Part shown: in pieces, positions 52,601-61,039 of the stretch
How positions within the stretch are numbered: the stretch's first letter is position 1
Layout of the letters: every line of letters begins with the position of its first letter
Assembly (NCBI RefSeq): GCF_030730925.1
Contig: NZ_JAVAMB010000011.1
Coordinates: 80,625 to 144,624, forward strand
Direction: 5' to 3'
DNA from: Flavobacterium sp. DG2-3
Lineage (GTDB): Bacteria > Bacteroidota > Bacteroidia > Flavobacteriales > Flavobacteriaceae
DNA: 64,000 bases
Position numbers and translations under genes: made by a program
Notes under the pieces: generated by a model
What the model saw: only the letters and a program-made list of their open reading frames with translations
The model's database searches: none
Told to the model about the DNA's origin: nothing

Positions 52601-55446
52601 TAGACAAAAACTCTATTTTTCCTGATGATAAAGAAATATTTGCGGACCATTTTAAACTGTATTATAAAGATGGACTTCCAGAGGTTGAATACGGTCAAAT
52701 TGATGATATTGTAGACAGCTCCGCAGACAATCTGACTTCAATCGTTAAGATAAGAGAATACAAAATCACCAGCAGCGGTCAGCAAGTAAAAATTGGTCTT
52801 GACAATACCAATAAAGCTAGATTTAATGCCGGAATTTTAACCATTGGAGACGAAAACTATTTAATTCAAAATATTCAAGTTGAGTTTAAAAAGGACGATA
52901 AAAACAATGATGTTTTTGATTATGCTTTAGTCGAAGTATTGAAAAAAGAAGTAACCGACAAACTTCATGCTGACGGAGATGCAACAATAGATTCTGAGCA
53001 AATTAAAAGCATTAAAATGCCAGAAAGCAAGTTATGTACGCTGGTGCAAAATATGCAAACAGCTGCTAATTGGCATCAGCCAGAAATGGCTTTTGATGTT
53101 CAGTATCCAGCCAATTTAAATGTTATTCATAGAGAAGCTATTGATCATTCGAATGAAAATGGTAATAATTTGCAATTAGAAAAAACAAGAGGAATTTGGC
53201 AAGATGCTGTAATTGAAAGAGTATTGGAAGTTTCTTATGAAATGAACGCAGATGGCTCCTACAAATTGAATCAAGAGAAAGATCCAATTAAACTAGATGA
53301 CGAAAAACATTTAGGGTTATATAAAATCACTTTTCCCGGTTTTAATTTACCTCAACATACTCAATTCAAATCGGAAAAAGAAAATTCTGTTGAATGGTCT
53401 AACGGAGTCGTACGATTGTTTACAAAAAGCGCTATGCAGCTAGGAAATACTGTTCCGGTAAAATCGAGAAAAGAATTTAAAGTTTATAAAACAGAAAACA
53501 TTGGAACAACTGGAGATTTAGTCTTGTACATTGACGATCCTGATTTTAAACTTGGCGATTACATTGCTCAAACAATGGATGAAAACTATGATGAAATTTT
53601 AGGCGCTGTAAATACAATCCCTGATGAAGATTATGTTTCTCAGAGTGTAAATTATTATCCAAGCTACAAAGTTTATTTGTATGCAGATCCCGCATCTGGA
53701 ATCACAGCACAAAATATTCAGCCAAGAGAAAATGAAAGTACGCACTACTCTATTTTCGGAATTAGTACGCATGCCATACAGCCTAAATTTGAATACAAAT
53801 CAAAAATTAGCATTCCCTGTCCGATGTATGCTGTTAAAGTGGAGAAAACTGAAAAACCTAAAGAAATTATCGGAGGAAGTCTCTATGCAACTCGTCCTGA
53901 TTTTTACAATCGTTCTTCGTACACGTTTACAACAGAGTACGCAGCAGAATCTGGCCGTAAACCTTATGGATTATTACATTACAGAGCCAATGATGAAGAT
54001 TTTCTGAATATTTTATACAAGCCTGAAACAGTAAGTACAATTCGTGAAGAATTGGATAAACTAGGCGGAAATGATGAAGTTAGTTTTAAAGAAAGATGGA
54101 ACGACTTTTTAGATTTTGATGCTCTTGCACAAAGAGGACATTATAAAACTTTGCCAGAAAATGATCCCGACAAAAACTATCAATTTCCATTGCCAAACAA
54201 CGAAGAGTTTATAAAATTAGTTAATGATTTTATTAAATGGCATAACAGCACTTTAGACAAAACAACTAAAAAGGCAGAAAAAATTATTTCGTTAGAATCG
54301 CTTAACCAAGTTTTAATTTCTGTAGACGAAGGAGTTCAACAGCCTCTATTGGCAATTCATTTTGTTCAAGAAGCCATTCAGGCTGCGTTTGTTCCTTTGA
54401 CAGAAGTTCCTGTCGTTTATGAGCATATTAAAGGGAATGATTATATCCCAATTAATAAAAAACAAACGATTAAGGATAAAAATGGAAACGCCTTAAAACC
54501 AACCGATTCCGATTTTGACATTGCTCCAATGATGAAAGTCATTAGCGATAGCGAAAACAAAGTGCAATTCACCGATTTTAATTTGGATGGAAATTCGCAG
54601 AATGTTTATTTCTACGCTGTTCGCGAAATGGACATCAAGATGAATTTTGGATTGTTCAGTGATTTTATAGGACCTGTAAAACTAGTTGCTTCCACTCCGC
54701 CTAAAACACCAGAAATTAAAAGAATTATGCCAATTCTTGAAAATCAGGTTCTCGGAATTAAGCCTGCTGTTCAGATTGAATTAAATGCGTATCAGCCACA
54801 ATATAAAATCAAAAAAATCAATATTTACCGTGCTGAAACAATGCTGGAAGCACAATCAATAAGAACCATGAAGCTGGCAAAAGAGATTGTTATAGATGAA
54901 AATACTTTGTCTGCCAATTTTGAAAATGTCTGGACGGTTTACGACGATTTTGAAGATTTAGAATATGTTCCTTTTGGTGATGGTCTTTTTTACAGAATTA
55001 CAGTTTCGAAAGAAATTGAATATGCAGATTCAGAATCAACAACTGAAAAACCACATATTGATTATGCTCCATCTCAGCCTTCAAAAATTACGGCAACAGC
55101 AATTGTTGATACGGTTTCTCCTGAGTCTCCAACTCTAGAAGCTTCGGGAGCTCCTACAGGAACTAATGGCGAGATTTTAAAACCTGTCATTTTCAATTGG
55201 GAAAAAACGGCTTATAAAGGTAAATATCATTTATACAAAATGAATAATCAGGGCAACTGGGAAAAAATTCATGAGATTTCTTCGAATCTAGATCAAGTTG
55301 TACTGCCTTTACTAGCGACAAAATCAAAAACCGATGAACTGATTATTAAAGATGAAAACGGCGAAAGAATTTATCATCATTTCAAAGTAATCTCTGAAAA
55401 TTCATCGGGAATGCTAAGCAGTGAAGAAAAAATCCTAACTCTTTAA
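49627..55446 (+). CDS. Giant vWA-domain protein, 1939 aa
   Basis: The N-terminal ~190 residues are a von Willebrand factor A domain with an apparently intact MIDAS: D23-E-S25-G-S27 in AIVVDESGSING, and D124 in VFIITDGMQ. An Ig-like or MSP-like segment follows at ~220-330. A very long beta-rich region makes up the bulk, and the last ~130 residues look like a fibronectin-III-like domain (VIFNWEKTAYKGKYHLYK). No signal peptide or TM segment. vWA domains mediate metal-dependent binding to protein partners. The gene follows the 2460-aa gene by 13 nt, so the two are probably partners in one complex. Downstream is a perfect 15-bp hairpin. Confidence 0.75.
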   Translation: MSSINLQESQLSGCETYVAIVVDESGSINGDEAQQIREGLALFINSQSQSKITLSLIGMSNSDTAVRPDNVIEKRISSNKGSFIDWINLYGNGRAYIQSDYWASGLNVAKNLPVTPDIVFIITDGMQVNNSELLKNLFADLNLTSKVFVYGVTSSFDTMQELTTPLTNFLGRTPIFKNDQTSVLDSDYVRVPDFSTLGMELNKLADDLSLLQIGCFPNVSITADHLVYPTLKKGIRVSKPCGTLVLKNKSRVPLTLNAGTKIHSEKSLNGLIFKLENSVTIPGKSEVEVPIRVEGKALALGRFTAPVSLSDVYNPLGISINFNIGRESSVIDISSDKTNLQSTYLQIAAAGSRGIDSTKGIHLRWTLAGKLGQNHLPKGELYTGESSNLSFNKPEDFVKVYRAPYTKISQNIDLTQNPNVVDNKKALWIYKTANPQRSVYVNFLDTKKYKTIRVTIDPLTNPTAFMQLYGNSLVEIETKTDLFFAAELDFSSSNNSKNVKLETLSVAENKITAAKCVTNRKTYTSAQLNNPIRLVAENGRSIRFKASNCLLKSVQLEFYSDFITNANANGDWFLKGKYGLTKDDFKVFEQLEPKLNAVHGKWLKFNDGEYVNIKNYHTKWNRPTVENDISDENIKSIVSKYISLSEKPENPTAEKEIPFGDKIPVNEPKEGEQQVYAENLTKVSYLDLLNIAANDYHVARMLGLGCLDLDEEVYDGEYIYLTEYTTFGSLEDGIIGEEVQHLSMSIPTSINTERMPLPVQLSKIVPGLNVDADENPNARITDANGYSFDGKKRFVSLFMDDVMDYDVIDPKSKNDFFQSSLEYDGSSFTFPVYLGIDYKIATETTWTELSYDVEYKSVNQNLKESNYETVPIIIPESGKSILNAIQEKTGDNLYIYQGYGINIFSRASAGRQISIRSDIKPANNLMPPSNINALLVTEEKPLMFTSLSEQQLLSKITGSDKTLVRMMFDYNSSQELISYPIPEEMTAQDAEIDKNSIFPDDKEIFADHFKLYYKDGLPEVEYGQIDDIVDSSADNLTSIVKIREYKITSSGQQVKIGLDNTNKARFNAGILTIGDENYLIQNIQVEFKKDDKNNDVFDYALVEVLKKEVTDKLHADGDATIDSEQIKSIKMPESKLCTLVQNMQTAANWHQPEMAFDVQYPANLNVIHREAIDHSNENGNNLQLEKTRGIWQDAVIERVLEVSYEMNADGSYKLNQEKDPIKLDDEKHLGLYKITFPGFNLPQHTQFKSEKENSVEWSNGVVRLFTKSAMQLGNTVPVKSRKEFKVYKTENIGTTGDLVLYIDDPDFKLGDYIAQTMDENYDEILGAVNTIPDEDYVSQSVNYYPSYKVYLYADPASGITAQNIQPRENESTHYSIFGISTHAIQPKFEYKSKISIPCPMYAVKVEKTEKPKEIIGGSLYATRPDFYNRSSYTFTTEYAAESGRKPYGLLHYRANDEDFLNILYKPETVSTIREELDKLGGNDEVSFKERWNDFLDFDALAQRGHYKTLPENDPDKNYQFPLPNNEEFIKLVNDFIKWHNSTLDKTTKKAEKIISLESLNQVLISVDEGVQQPLLAIHFVQEAIQAAFVPLTEVPVVYEHIKGNDYIPINKKQTIKDKNGNALKPTDSDFDIAPMMKVISDSENKVQFTDFNLDGNSQNVYFYAVREMDIKMNFGLFSDFIGPVKLVASTPPKTPEIKRIMPILENQVLGIKPAVQIELNAYQPQYKIKKINIYRAETMLEAQSIRTMKLAKEIVIDENTLSANFENVWTVYDDFEDLEYVPFGDGLFYRITVSKEIEYADSESTTEKPHIDYAPSQPSKITATAIVDTVSPESPTLEASGAPTGTNGEILKPVIFNWEKTAYKGKYHLYKMNNQGNWEKIHEISSNLDQVVLPLLATKSKTDELIIKDENGERIYHHFKVISENSSGMLSSEEKILTL

Positions 55447-55451
55447 AACTA

Positions 55452-55486
55452 ATAAATACCAATGAGAATACCTCATTGGTATTTAT
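55452..55486 (+). terminator. 15-bp perfect hairpin after the vWA gene
   Basis: ATAAATACCAATGAG (55452-55466) pairs exactly with CTCATTGGTATTTAT (55472-55486), with a 5-nt loop. No long T run follows, so it may attenuate rather than fully end transcription. Confidence 0.55.
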
Positions 55487-55538
55487 ATCAGAATCTCAAT
55501 TAAAAAACTATTTAAGCAAAGAAATAAAACTAAATAAA

Positions 55539-56699
55539 ATGGTAACAAGAAATGACTTTCACAACAAATTCAATAATGGAGATGTTCCATCACACTCAGA
55601 CTTTGTTGAAATTTTTGACAATTTCGTTCATAAAAATGACGACAGGGCCACTTTCGAAATGGTCGAAACAGGAACAGATAATTCGCGTTATATCACTCCA
55701 GCACTTTTAAAAGCCGCTTTTCAAAACGCTGGAATTATTGCTGGCAATTGTTATGTTCCATTCAAAAATTTTCAGGATAGTTTTACTGGACTATCGATTC
55801 AGCTAGATCCAGCTCCTATTGAAGACAGCGCCAAAGTCTATAAAAATGGACAATTATTAAAAGAAATTGAAGATTATACTATAAACTACGACAGTGGAGT
55901 ACTTACTTTTTCGGACACAGTCACTAATCGAAATATCGAAGTAAACTATTGGGCTAAAAATAGTAATGAAGAATCAAATGATCCAAATGCTGACCCAATT
56001 CTTGGAAGTTTATCTGTGCCGTTTAAAGAAAATTTTGAAGGAGATACTTTTAATAGCGATAAAATTACTTTAACCGAACTTCCTATTAAAGATAGTGTTC
56101 GAATCTATAAAAATGGCCAGCTGCTTAGAGAAGGAACGGGTAAAGATTATGTTGTAAATTATGATAACGGAATCATTACTTTTTCTGCTGTAGTAAGCAA
56201 CCGTAATATCGAAGTAGATTACTGGTTTAAAAGCGCTGTCACTTTATCCGATTTAGATTTAAAAACCAAATATGTTGACTTAACAACTCCTCAAAGCATA
56301 GGAGGAAATAAAACCTTTACTGAAGCAGTTGAAGCGAAAGGGTTTATCAAAACCGGCGGAACTTCCAGTCAATTTTTAATGGCCGATGGTTCGGTTTCAA
56401 CTTCTCCTGGTTCTGATTATGATGCTGGGCATGCCGGTTTTGGTGTTCTTGCATTTGGAAATGGAGGCTATCAAAAATTCAGTAACGGACTTATTTTGCA
56501 ATGGGCCTATTTGATAAATAATGCCAACACGTATAGCTTTCCTTTAACTTGGCCTAATCGTGCTTTGAGTGTTATGGTTTCTACTATAAGAACAAGCTCA
56601 GGAAGCAGAGGATACAACCACGTTGGAAATATTACACAGAGTAGCTACTATGCTCTTATTGACAGCAGTATTGGTTATATGTTCGCAATTGGCTATTAA
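55539..56699 (+). CDS. Tail-fibre/baseplate-fibre-like protein
   Basis: 386 aa from the ATG at 55539. The frame is open from 55476, but that start falls inside the terminator hairpin, so I use the later one. The beginning TRNDFHNKFNNGDVPSHSDFV is a pattern seen at the start of Bacteroidota tail-fibre-like proteins. Two ~90-residue repeats follow (PIEDSAKVYKNGQLLKE and PIKDSVRIYKNGQLLRE), each with a VxYW strand. The C-terminus has FIKTGGTSSQFLMADGSVS and a glycine-rich end (GFGVLAFGNGGYQKF). Likely a trimeric fibre in which the repeated segment is a shaft. Confidence 0.7.
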   Translation: MVTRNDFHNKFNNGDVPSHSDFVEIFDNFVHKNDDRATFEMVETGTDNSRYITPALLKAAFQNAGIIAGNCYVPFKNFQDSFTGLSIQLDPAPIEDSAKVYKNGQLLKEIEDYTINYDSGVLTFSDTVTNRNIEVNYWAKNSNEESNDPNADPILGSLSVPFKENFEGDTFNSDKITLTELPIKDSVRIYKNGQLLREGTGKDYVVNYDNGIITFSAVVSNRNIEVDYWFKSAVTLSDLDLKTKYVDLTTPQSIGGNKTFTEAVEAKGFIKTGGTSSQFLMADGSVSTSPGSDYDAGHAGFGVLAFGNGGYQKFSNGLILQWAYLINNANTYSFPLTWPNRALSVMVSTIRTSSGSRGYNHVGNITQSSYYALIDSSIGYMFAIGY

Positions 56700-56724
56700 T
56701 TATAAACTTAAAAAATAAAAAATT

Positions 56725-57093
56725 ATGTATAAGGGAACCTATAACGAAAACGGAGAATACACAGGTTTTTATGTGGAAGAAATTCATGAAAATATTCCTG
56801 AACCTAATATTGAATTAACTGAAAAAGAATGGCAGGAAGCATTGTCAAAAAATTATAAAGTAATTGAAGGCAAGCATACTCATGTTCCTTTTGTTCAAAA
56901 TAAAGAAAATCTTTTATCAAATCTTAGAACTACACGAAATGCTCTTTTAACAGAAAGTGATTGGACACAAGTAGAAGATGCTCCTCTTTCTGAAGAGAAA
57001 AAAATGGCTTGGAAAAATTACCGACAAGAACTAAGAGATTTAACTGATTTGGAAGATGTGGTAAATGTTATCTGGCCAAATGCACCAGTATAA
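56725..57093 (+). CDS. Tail-assembly-chaperone-like protein (Phage_tail_APC type)
   Basis: 122 aa. The C-terminal half carries LRTTRNALLTESDWTQVEDA, PLSEEKKMAWKNYRQELRDL and a final IWP. This R..L...DWTQ..D.PLS....W..YRQ.LRDL pattern is characteristic of phage tail-assembly chaperones encoded right after a fibre gene. The N-terminus (YKGTYNENGEYTGFYVEEIH) resembles fibre-end sequence. It lies 25 nt after the fibre-like gene. In this locus it may help fold or trimerise that protein. Confidence 0.75.
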   Translation: MYKGTYNENGEYTGFYVEEIHENIPEPNIELTEKEWQEALSKNYKVIEGKHTHVPFVQNKENLLSNLRTTRNALLTESDWTQVEDAPLSEEKKMAWKNYRQELRDLTDLEDVVNVIWPNAPV

Positions 57094-57153
57094 TTCAATC
57101 GCCATTTTTTGATCTTCGAAAATTTAAAAATCACCATTCTTTATTAAATAAAT

Positions 57154-58026
57154 ATGGAAGAAAATATAACATACAAACCTTTCGCTTACTTAGATCACTA
57201 TATTCCAGCGGAAGGTGAAACGGTTTACTATAATACTGAAAAGAATTTAGCCGTAAAAAAGAATGATTGCACGTATGGAACAGCTGGAAATCAAGTAACT
57301 CTAACTGCTCCTGCTAATAAATTTGTTTCAACAGAAAGTGTAGCAGATGCAGACGAACAGGCGCAATCCTGGCTAAATGCAAATGCGCAAGCTCATGCCA
57401 ATAATATCGGAATTTGCAATATTAGACCAACCGCATGGCGAGGAGAAAATTCTTCTTGTGTACTGGAACCATTAACAACGCTGCTTCCATTTGATTTTAT
57501 GCTTATTAAATACAAATGGGCATTGGGTGCAGGTCATGATTTTGACACATTTACAGGATTTGTCAGTACGGGAACAGAGTGGGATAATAAATATTTGGGA
57601 TATGGTCACAATCATGGAACTGAATTGCCAAATAATAGTACTGCTATGCAATCGTATCTTATGCATGCTGGAGACAATCAAAAAGATAATGGAGTCGAAT
57701 CTTGCTTAATCAATTTCAATAAACTGGTTTCTGATTATGCTTCTTTACAATCTATTCCTATTAGAATGGCTGGAGCTTGGTACGGAGAAATTGGCACAGG
57801 TAATATTGATATTGAAATTATAACTTATTCCGGAGGAACAATGCAAAAAGTAGATGCCGAATATGATTTCATCAACATAGGTGGCTCTCAAGTTCAGCAA
57901 CTTACTTTCTCTAAAAACATTCCAAAACCACCTACTTGGGTAAATAATATTGATCTGGTAACAAACATTGGATATATAACGTACGATAAAAACTCTTCTA
58001 CAGCGAAGGTTGTAATAACTTATTAA
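57154..58026 (+). CDS. DUF5977-type secreted-repeat protein (1)
   Basis: This 290-aa protein has an N-terminal DUF5977-like segment (about 30-90: KNDCTYGTAGNQVTLTAPAN, then DADEQAQSWLNANAQAHANN and a final IGICNI). The variable C-terminal domain (~95-290) contains GHDFDTFTGF and GYGHNHGTELPNN and is beta-rich. Leaderless. Its paralogue follows immediately, and the two begin alike (YKPFAYLDHYI versus YKSFETLERYF). It may be a tip or adhesin component. Confidence 0.6.
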   Translation: MEENITYKPFAYLDHYIPAEGETVYYNTEKNLAVKKNDCTYGTAGNQVTLTAPANKFVSTESVADADEQAQSWLNANAQAHANNIGICNIRPTAWRGENSSCVLEPLTTLLPFDFMLIKYKWALGAGHDFDTFTGFVSTGTEWDNKYLGYGHNHGTELPNNSTAMQSYLMHAGDNQKDNGVESCLINFNKLVSDYASLQSIPIRMAGAWYGEIGTGNIDIEIITYSGGTMQKVDAEYDFINIGGSQVQQLTFSKNIPKPPTWVNNIDLVTNIGYITYDKNSSTAKVVITY

Positions 58027-58028
58027 AT

Positions 58029-58949
58029 ATGGAAAACACAGGATATAAATCTTTTGAAACTTTAGAAAGATATTTTACAGACGATGGTACTTCAACGGGA
58101 GAAACTAAGCCAAATATTGTTACAGATCCAGATTATATTGCTCCCGTTCAAGATTTGTTAGAATGTCCTCCTATTGAAAGATTTTACAATATGACTCTGA
58201 CAAAAACAGTAACAAAAGATAATTGTGGTGCTGGACAAACTGGAACTTCGGTAACTCTTACGGCTTATGCTAATCAATTTGTTTCGAATGAAAGTATTAG
58301 AGACGCAAATAATAAAGCTCTAAACTGGTTGGAAAATAATGCACAAACTTATGCTAATAATGTTGGAACATGTACAATTGATCCTACCTCACCTGTTTTA
58401 TTAATTCTTAAAGCAGCCAAATCTGTAGTATTTGAAAAAAGTGCTGCAACATGGAATGAATGTAAAAATGCTATTTCTGCAGACTCACAAAATACTACAA
58501 ATCGTGAAATTGGAGGAGGCACTAATGGTTCTCAATTTTATCTAAGCAGACACAGAGGTGTTATTGATACTTCATCTATCACGACAAAACCTAAAACTGC
58601 TAAAATAAAATTCAGGCTTTCTCAAAATACAGTTGGTAATGCGCTCACTTTTAATCTGTATGGAGCTAACATACAGATTCCTCTTAATCAAAACTTTCAG
58701 TTAAACGATTGGGATGATTGGGATCCTGCTACATTTATAAGTAGTGTTTCTGTTCCTTCCAATTCAACAGGAGAAAACGAAATAACTTTAACTTCTGCTC
58801 AACTAGATTTATTAGTCTCTCAGCAAGCCTATAACTTTTTCCTTATTTCTAATGAGGATAAAAACAATTCATCTCCTGAAACAAACAACAGACCTACACT
58901 TTCTGTAGCAAATGCAACAGGCGAAGTATTTTTAGAATGTGAGTTTTAA
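58029..58949 (+). CDS. DUF5977-type secreted-repeat protein (2)
   Basis: A 306-aa paralogue of the preceding protein. The DUF5977-like segment is at ~55-115 (TKDNCGAGQTGTSVTLTAYA, NNKALNWLENNAQTYANNVG, then TCTID). Its C-terminal domain is unlike the neighbour's: jelly-roll-like with many polar strands. It starts 2 nt after the previous stop, so co-translation is likely. Same N-terminal module with different C-terminus supports a swap-tip arrangement. Confidence 0.6.
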   Translation: MENTGYKSFETLERYFTDDGTSTGETKPNIVTDPDYIAPVQDLLECPPIERFYNMTLTKTVTKDNCGAGQTGTSVTLTAYANQFVSNESIRDANNKALNWLENNAQTYANNVGTCTIDPTSPVLLILKAAKSVVFEKSAATWNECKNAISADSQNTTNREIGGGTNGSQFYLSRHRGVIDTSSITTKPKTAKIKFRLSQNTVGNALTFNLYGANIQIPLNQNFQLNDWDDWDPATFISSVSVPSNSTGENEITLTSAQLDLLVSQQAYNFFLISNEDKNNSSPETNNRPTLSVANATGEVFLECEF

Positions 58950-59004
58950 AATTGCTTGATCCTAGAAAGTGAATAATAAATTACAATTTTAAATACCACA
59001 CAAA

Positions 59005-60462
59005 ATGAGTACAAACCACAACAGAATAAAAGTCGCTGATTTGGAAACAAATGCGCCTGATAAAATTTTAAAGACAAATGAAAATGGAGAATTGGAATTT
59101 AGTAATCCTATTTCTTCAACAAATCATATATCTATTCAAGACTCTTTAGGGGTTGAAAAATTTAAGACGTCAGATTTTATAAGATTTAAAGGAGCTTCTT
59201 TTAATGTAACTGATAAACAAGTAGAAGTTAATCCATTGGTTAGCGGCGTAATATTTGTCTCTAGTACAGGAAATGACTCTACAGCCGAGCCAGAAAACAG
59301 GAATAAACCCTACCTAACTTTAAATGCTGCAATTAATGCCTTTTTTTCATATCAAAACATATTTAAAATAGAGATCTTATCAAGTACATCTTTTACTATA
59401 TCAAGAAGCTTAAATGATGGCACCACAAGGACATTTCAATTACATTCCGAAGTTTCTCCAACAGTTAATATTACATTTAATGGCCTATATGGTATATCAA
59501 CACAACAGTTGATATTTACCTTAAATAATGGTACTCTAAATTTATCGCCTACAACATCGGCATCTTTTGGTAACAATGCAAATAGAACCAATATAATTAT
59601 TAAAGCAAAAAATGTCACTAAAAATGCATCATTTGGAAATGGTATTATTGGAGGGTTTAGATTAGATTGTGATAACTTATCAGTTACAGGATCTGAAGGA
59701 TTAGTAGGAGCCTGTGTAATGCAATTATCGCATTATATAAAAGCAAAAAACATTTCATTTTTAGGAGCAGGAGCTTCATTGTTTGCTGCCGGTTATAACT
59801 CTGCTGGTGAATGGCTCTTGGATTTTGACAATATAACCCATGATAATACTTTTTCAATAAGTTGTTGGGTTAATAAATTTAATATCAATCATGGTAATAT
59901 ATCCAGTCCTAATTCATTTCCAAACTGGGTCTCTTACTGTCCTCTCTTTAACTCTAATGCAAATATAAATTATAAGACAGGAGCAGTTATTTCTTCTAAT
60001 GTTGGATTTCATAGATTTAATAATAATGCAATACTTTTTTTAAGTGGTACAGTATCTTACACCAATACTGAGGTGTTATTCCATAGTGTAAATTATTCTA
60101 ATGTAATTTTAAATAATGCAGTTATTACAACTAAAGGATTTGCTGGTGGAAGACAAGAAGGTACTATAAAAATAGTTAATAGCACAATAAATGTAACTAG
60201 CTATTTTCTTTCAATTGATAACAATAACATAAATTATACTTATCTAAAACCAATTCTAGAATTTCAGGGAAATTGTTTTGTCTTGGGGTTAGGATTAGAA
60301 GACAATTTTAATTTAGTATCAAATTTTGGTTTAATAACTTCAAATAAACCATGGATAGATTTAAAAAAAGCCATTCTATATACAAATGGAAAATTTCCGA
60401 GAACCAAATTAGACATACTTGAAAACACTTTGAATCAATACAACAAAGCTATTATAGATTAA
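59005..60462 (+). CDS. Tagged beta-helix/tailspike-like protein (copy 2)
   Basis: 485 aa. It carries the common N-terminal tag MSTNHNRIKVADLETN and then GELEFSN. From about residue 90 the sequence switches to a repetitive, Asn/Ser-rich, parallel beta-helix-like region (VFVSSTGNDSTAEPENRNK, YLTLNAAINAF, then many short strands such as LTLNNG and IKAKNV). The opening FVSSTGNDSTAEP followed by PYLTLNAA is typical for pectate-lyase-like tailspikes. No catalytic residues recognised. Leaderless. Confidence 0.65.
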   Translation: MSTNHNRIKVADLETNAPDKILKTNENGELEFSNPISSTNHISIQDSLGVEKFKTSDFIRFKGASFNVTDKQVEVNPLVSGVIFVSSTGNDSTAEPENRNKPYLTLNAAINAFFSYQNIFKIEILSSTSFTISRSLNDGTTRTFQLHSEVSPTVNITFNGLYGISTQQLIFTLNNGTLNLSPTTSASFGNNANRTNIIIKAKNVTKNASFGNGIIGGFRLDCDNLSVTGSEGLVGACVMQLSHYIKAKNISFLGAGASLFAAGYNSAGEWLLDFDNITHDNTFSISCWVNKFNINHGNISSPNSFPNWVSYCPLFNSNANINYKTGAVISSNVGFHRFNNNAILFLSGTVSYTNTEVLFHSVNYSNVILNNAVITTKGFAGGRQEGTIKIVNSTINVTSYFLSIDNNNINYTYLKPILEFQGNCFVLGLGLEDNFNLVSNFGLITSNKPWIDLKKAILYTNGKFPRTKLDILENTLNQYNKAIID

Positions 60463-60569
60463 TTACTAATTGCTGATTTTTTAACAAATATTAGTAAAAG
60501 TAAAATTCCTAAATACAAATTTTACATTTTTTAATGGATAATTGGCTAGGCAACTTTATAAAACAAAAG

Positions 60570-61037
60570 ATGAGCACAAACCACAACAGAATAAAAGTCG
60601 CTGATTTAGAAACAAATCAGCAGTCTGATAAAATTTTAAAAACAAACTCCAGTGGTGAACTGGAGTTTGCAGATGTAACTTCTGTCTTAGATTTTAAAAC
60701 AATCAATGGAGAATCCATTCTCGGAAGCGGAGATATTGATTTTACAAATAAACAGGATATTTCGAATCAAATAGAAGTAAATTCAAATCAAACTATTCCT
60801 ACCAATTGGCATGGTAAGACTGTTCTCTTTACATCTAGCTGTACAATTACAGTTCCCGCTTCTTTACCTCAAAGTTTTATTTTTAACGGAATCACATTGC
60901 CGGGAGCAACTGTAACTTGGGTAATTACTGCGCCACATACTTGGTTGTTTGGAACTCCTTCTGTAACAGCCGAAAAACAGATTTTTACTTTTACAAAAAG
61001 AGGAGCTACAAATAGTATTTTATTATTGGGAGTGTAG
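60570..61037 (+). CDS. Short tagged protein preceding the BspA-like protein (copy 3)
   Basis: 155 aa from the ATG at 60570. The frame is open upstream to 60534, but the tag sequence starts here. MSTNHNRIKVADLETNQQ is followed by DFKTINGESILGSGDIDFTN, a phrase common in tail fibres, then a ~75-residue beta domain (TVTWVITAPHTWLFG). The next gene starts 2 nt after its stop. A close paralogue with the same downstream partner type lies at 63128. The pair layout suggests this protein is an adaptor or chaperone for the LRR protein. Confidence 0.65.
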   Translation: MSTNHNRIKVADLETNQQSDKILKTNSSGELEFADVTSVLDFKTINGESILGSGDIDFTNKQDISNQIEVNSNQTIPTNWHGKTVLFTSSCTITVPASLPQSFIFNGITLPGATVTWVITAPHTWLFGTPSVTAEKQIFTFTKRGATNSILLLGV

Positions 61038-61039
61038 TT

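Noticed and set aside
42231..55446. T9SS-secreted surface proteins
   Set aside because: No N-terminal signal peptides, and the C-termini do not look like type A or B sorting domains.
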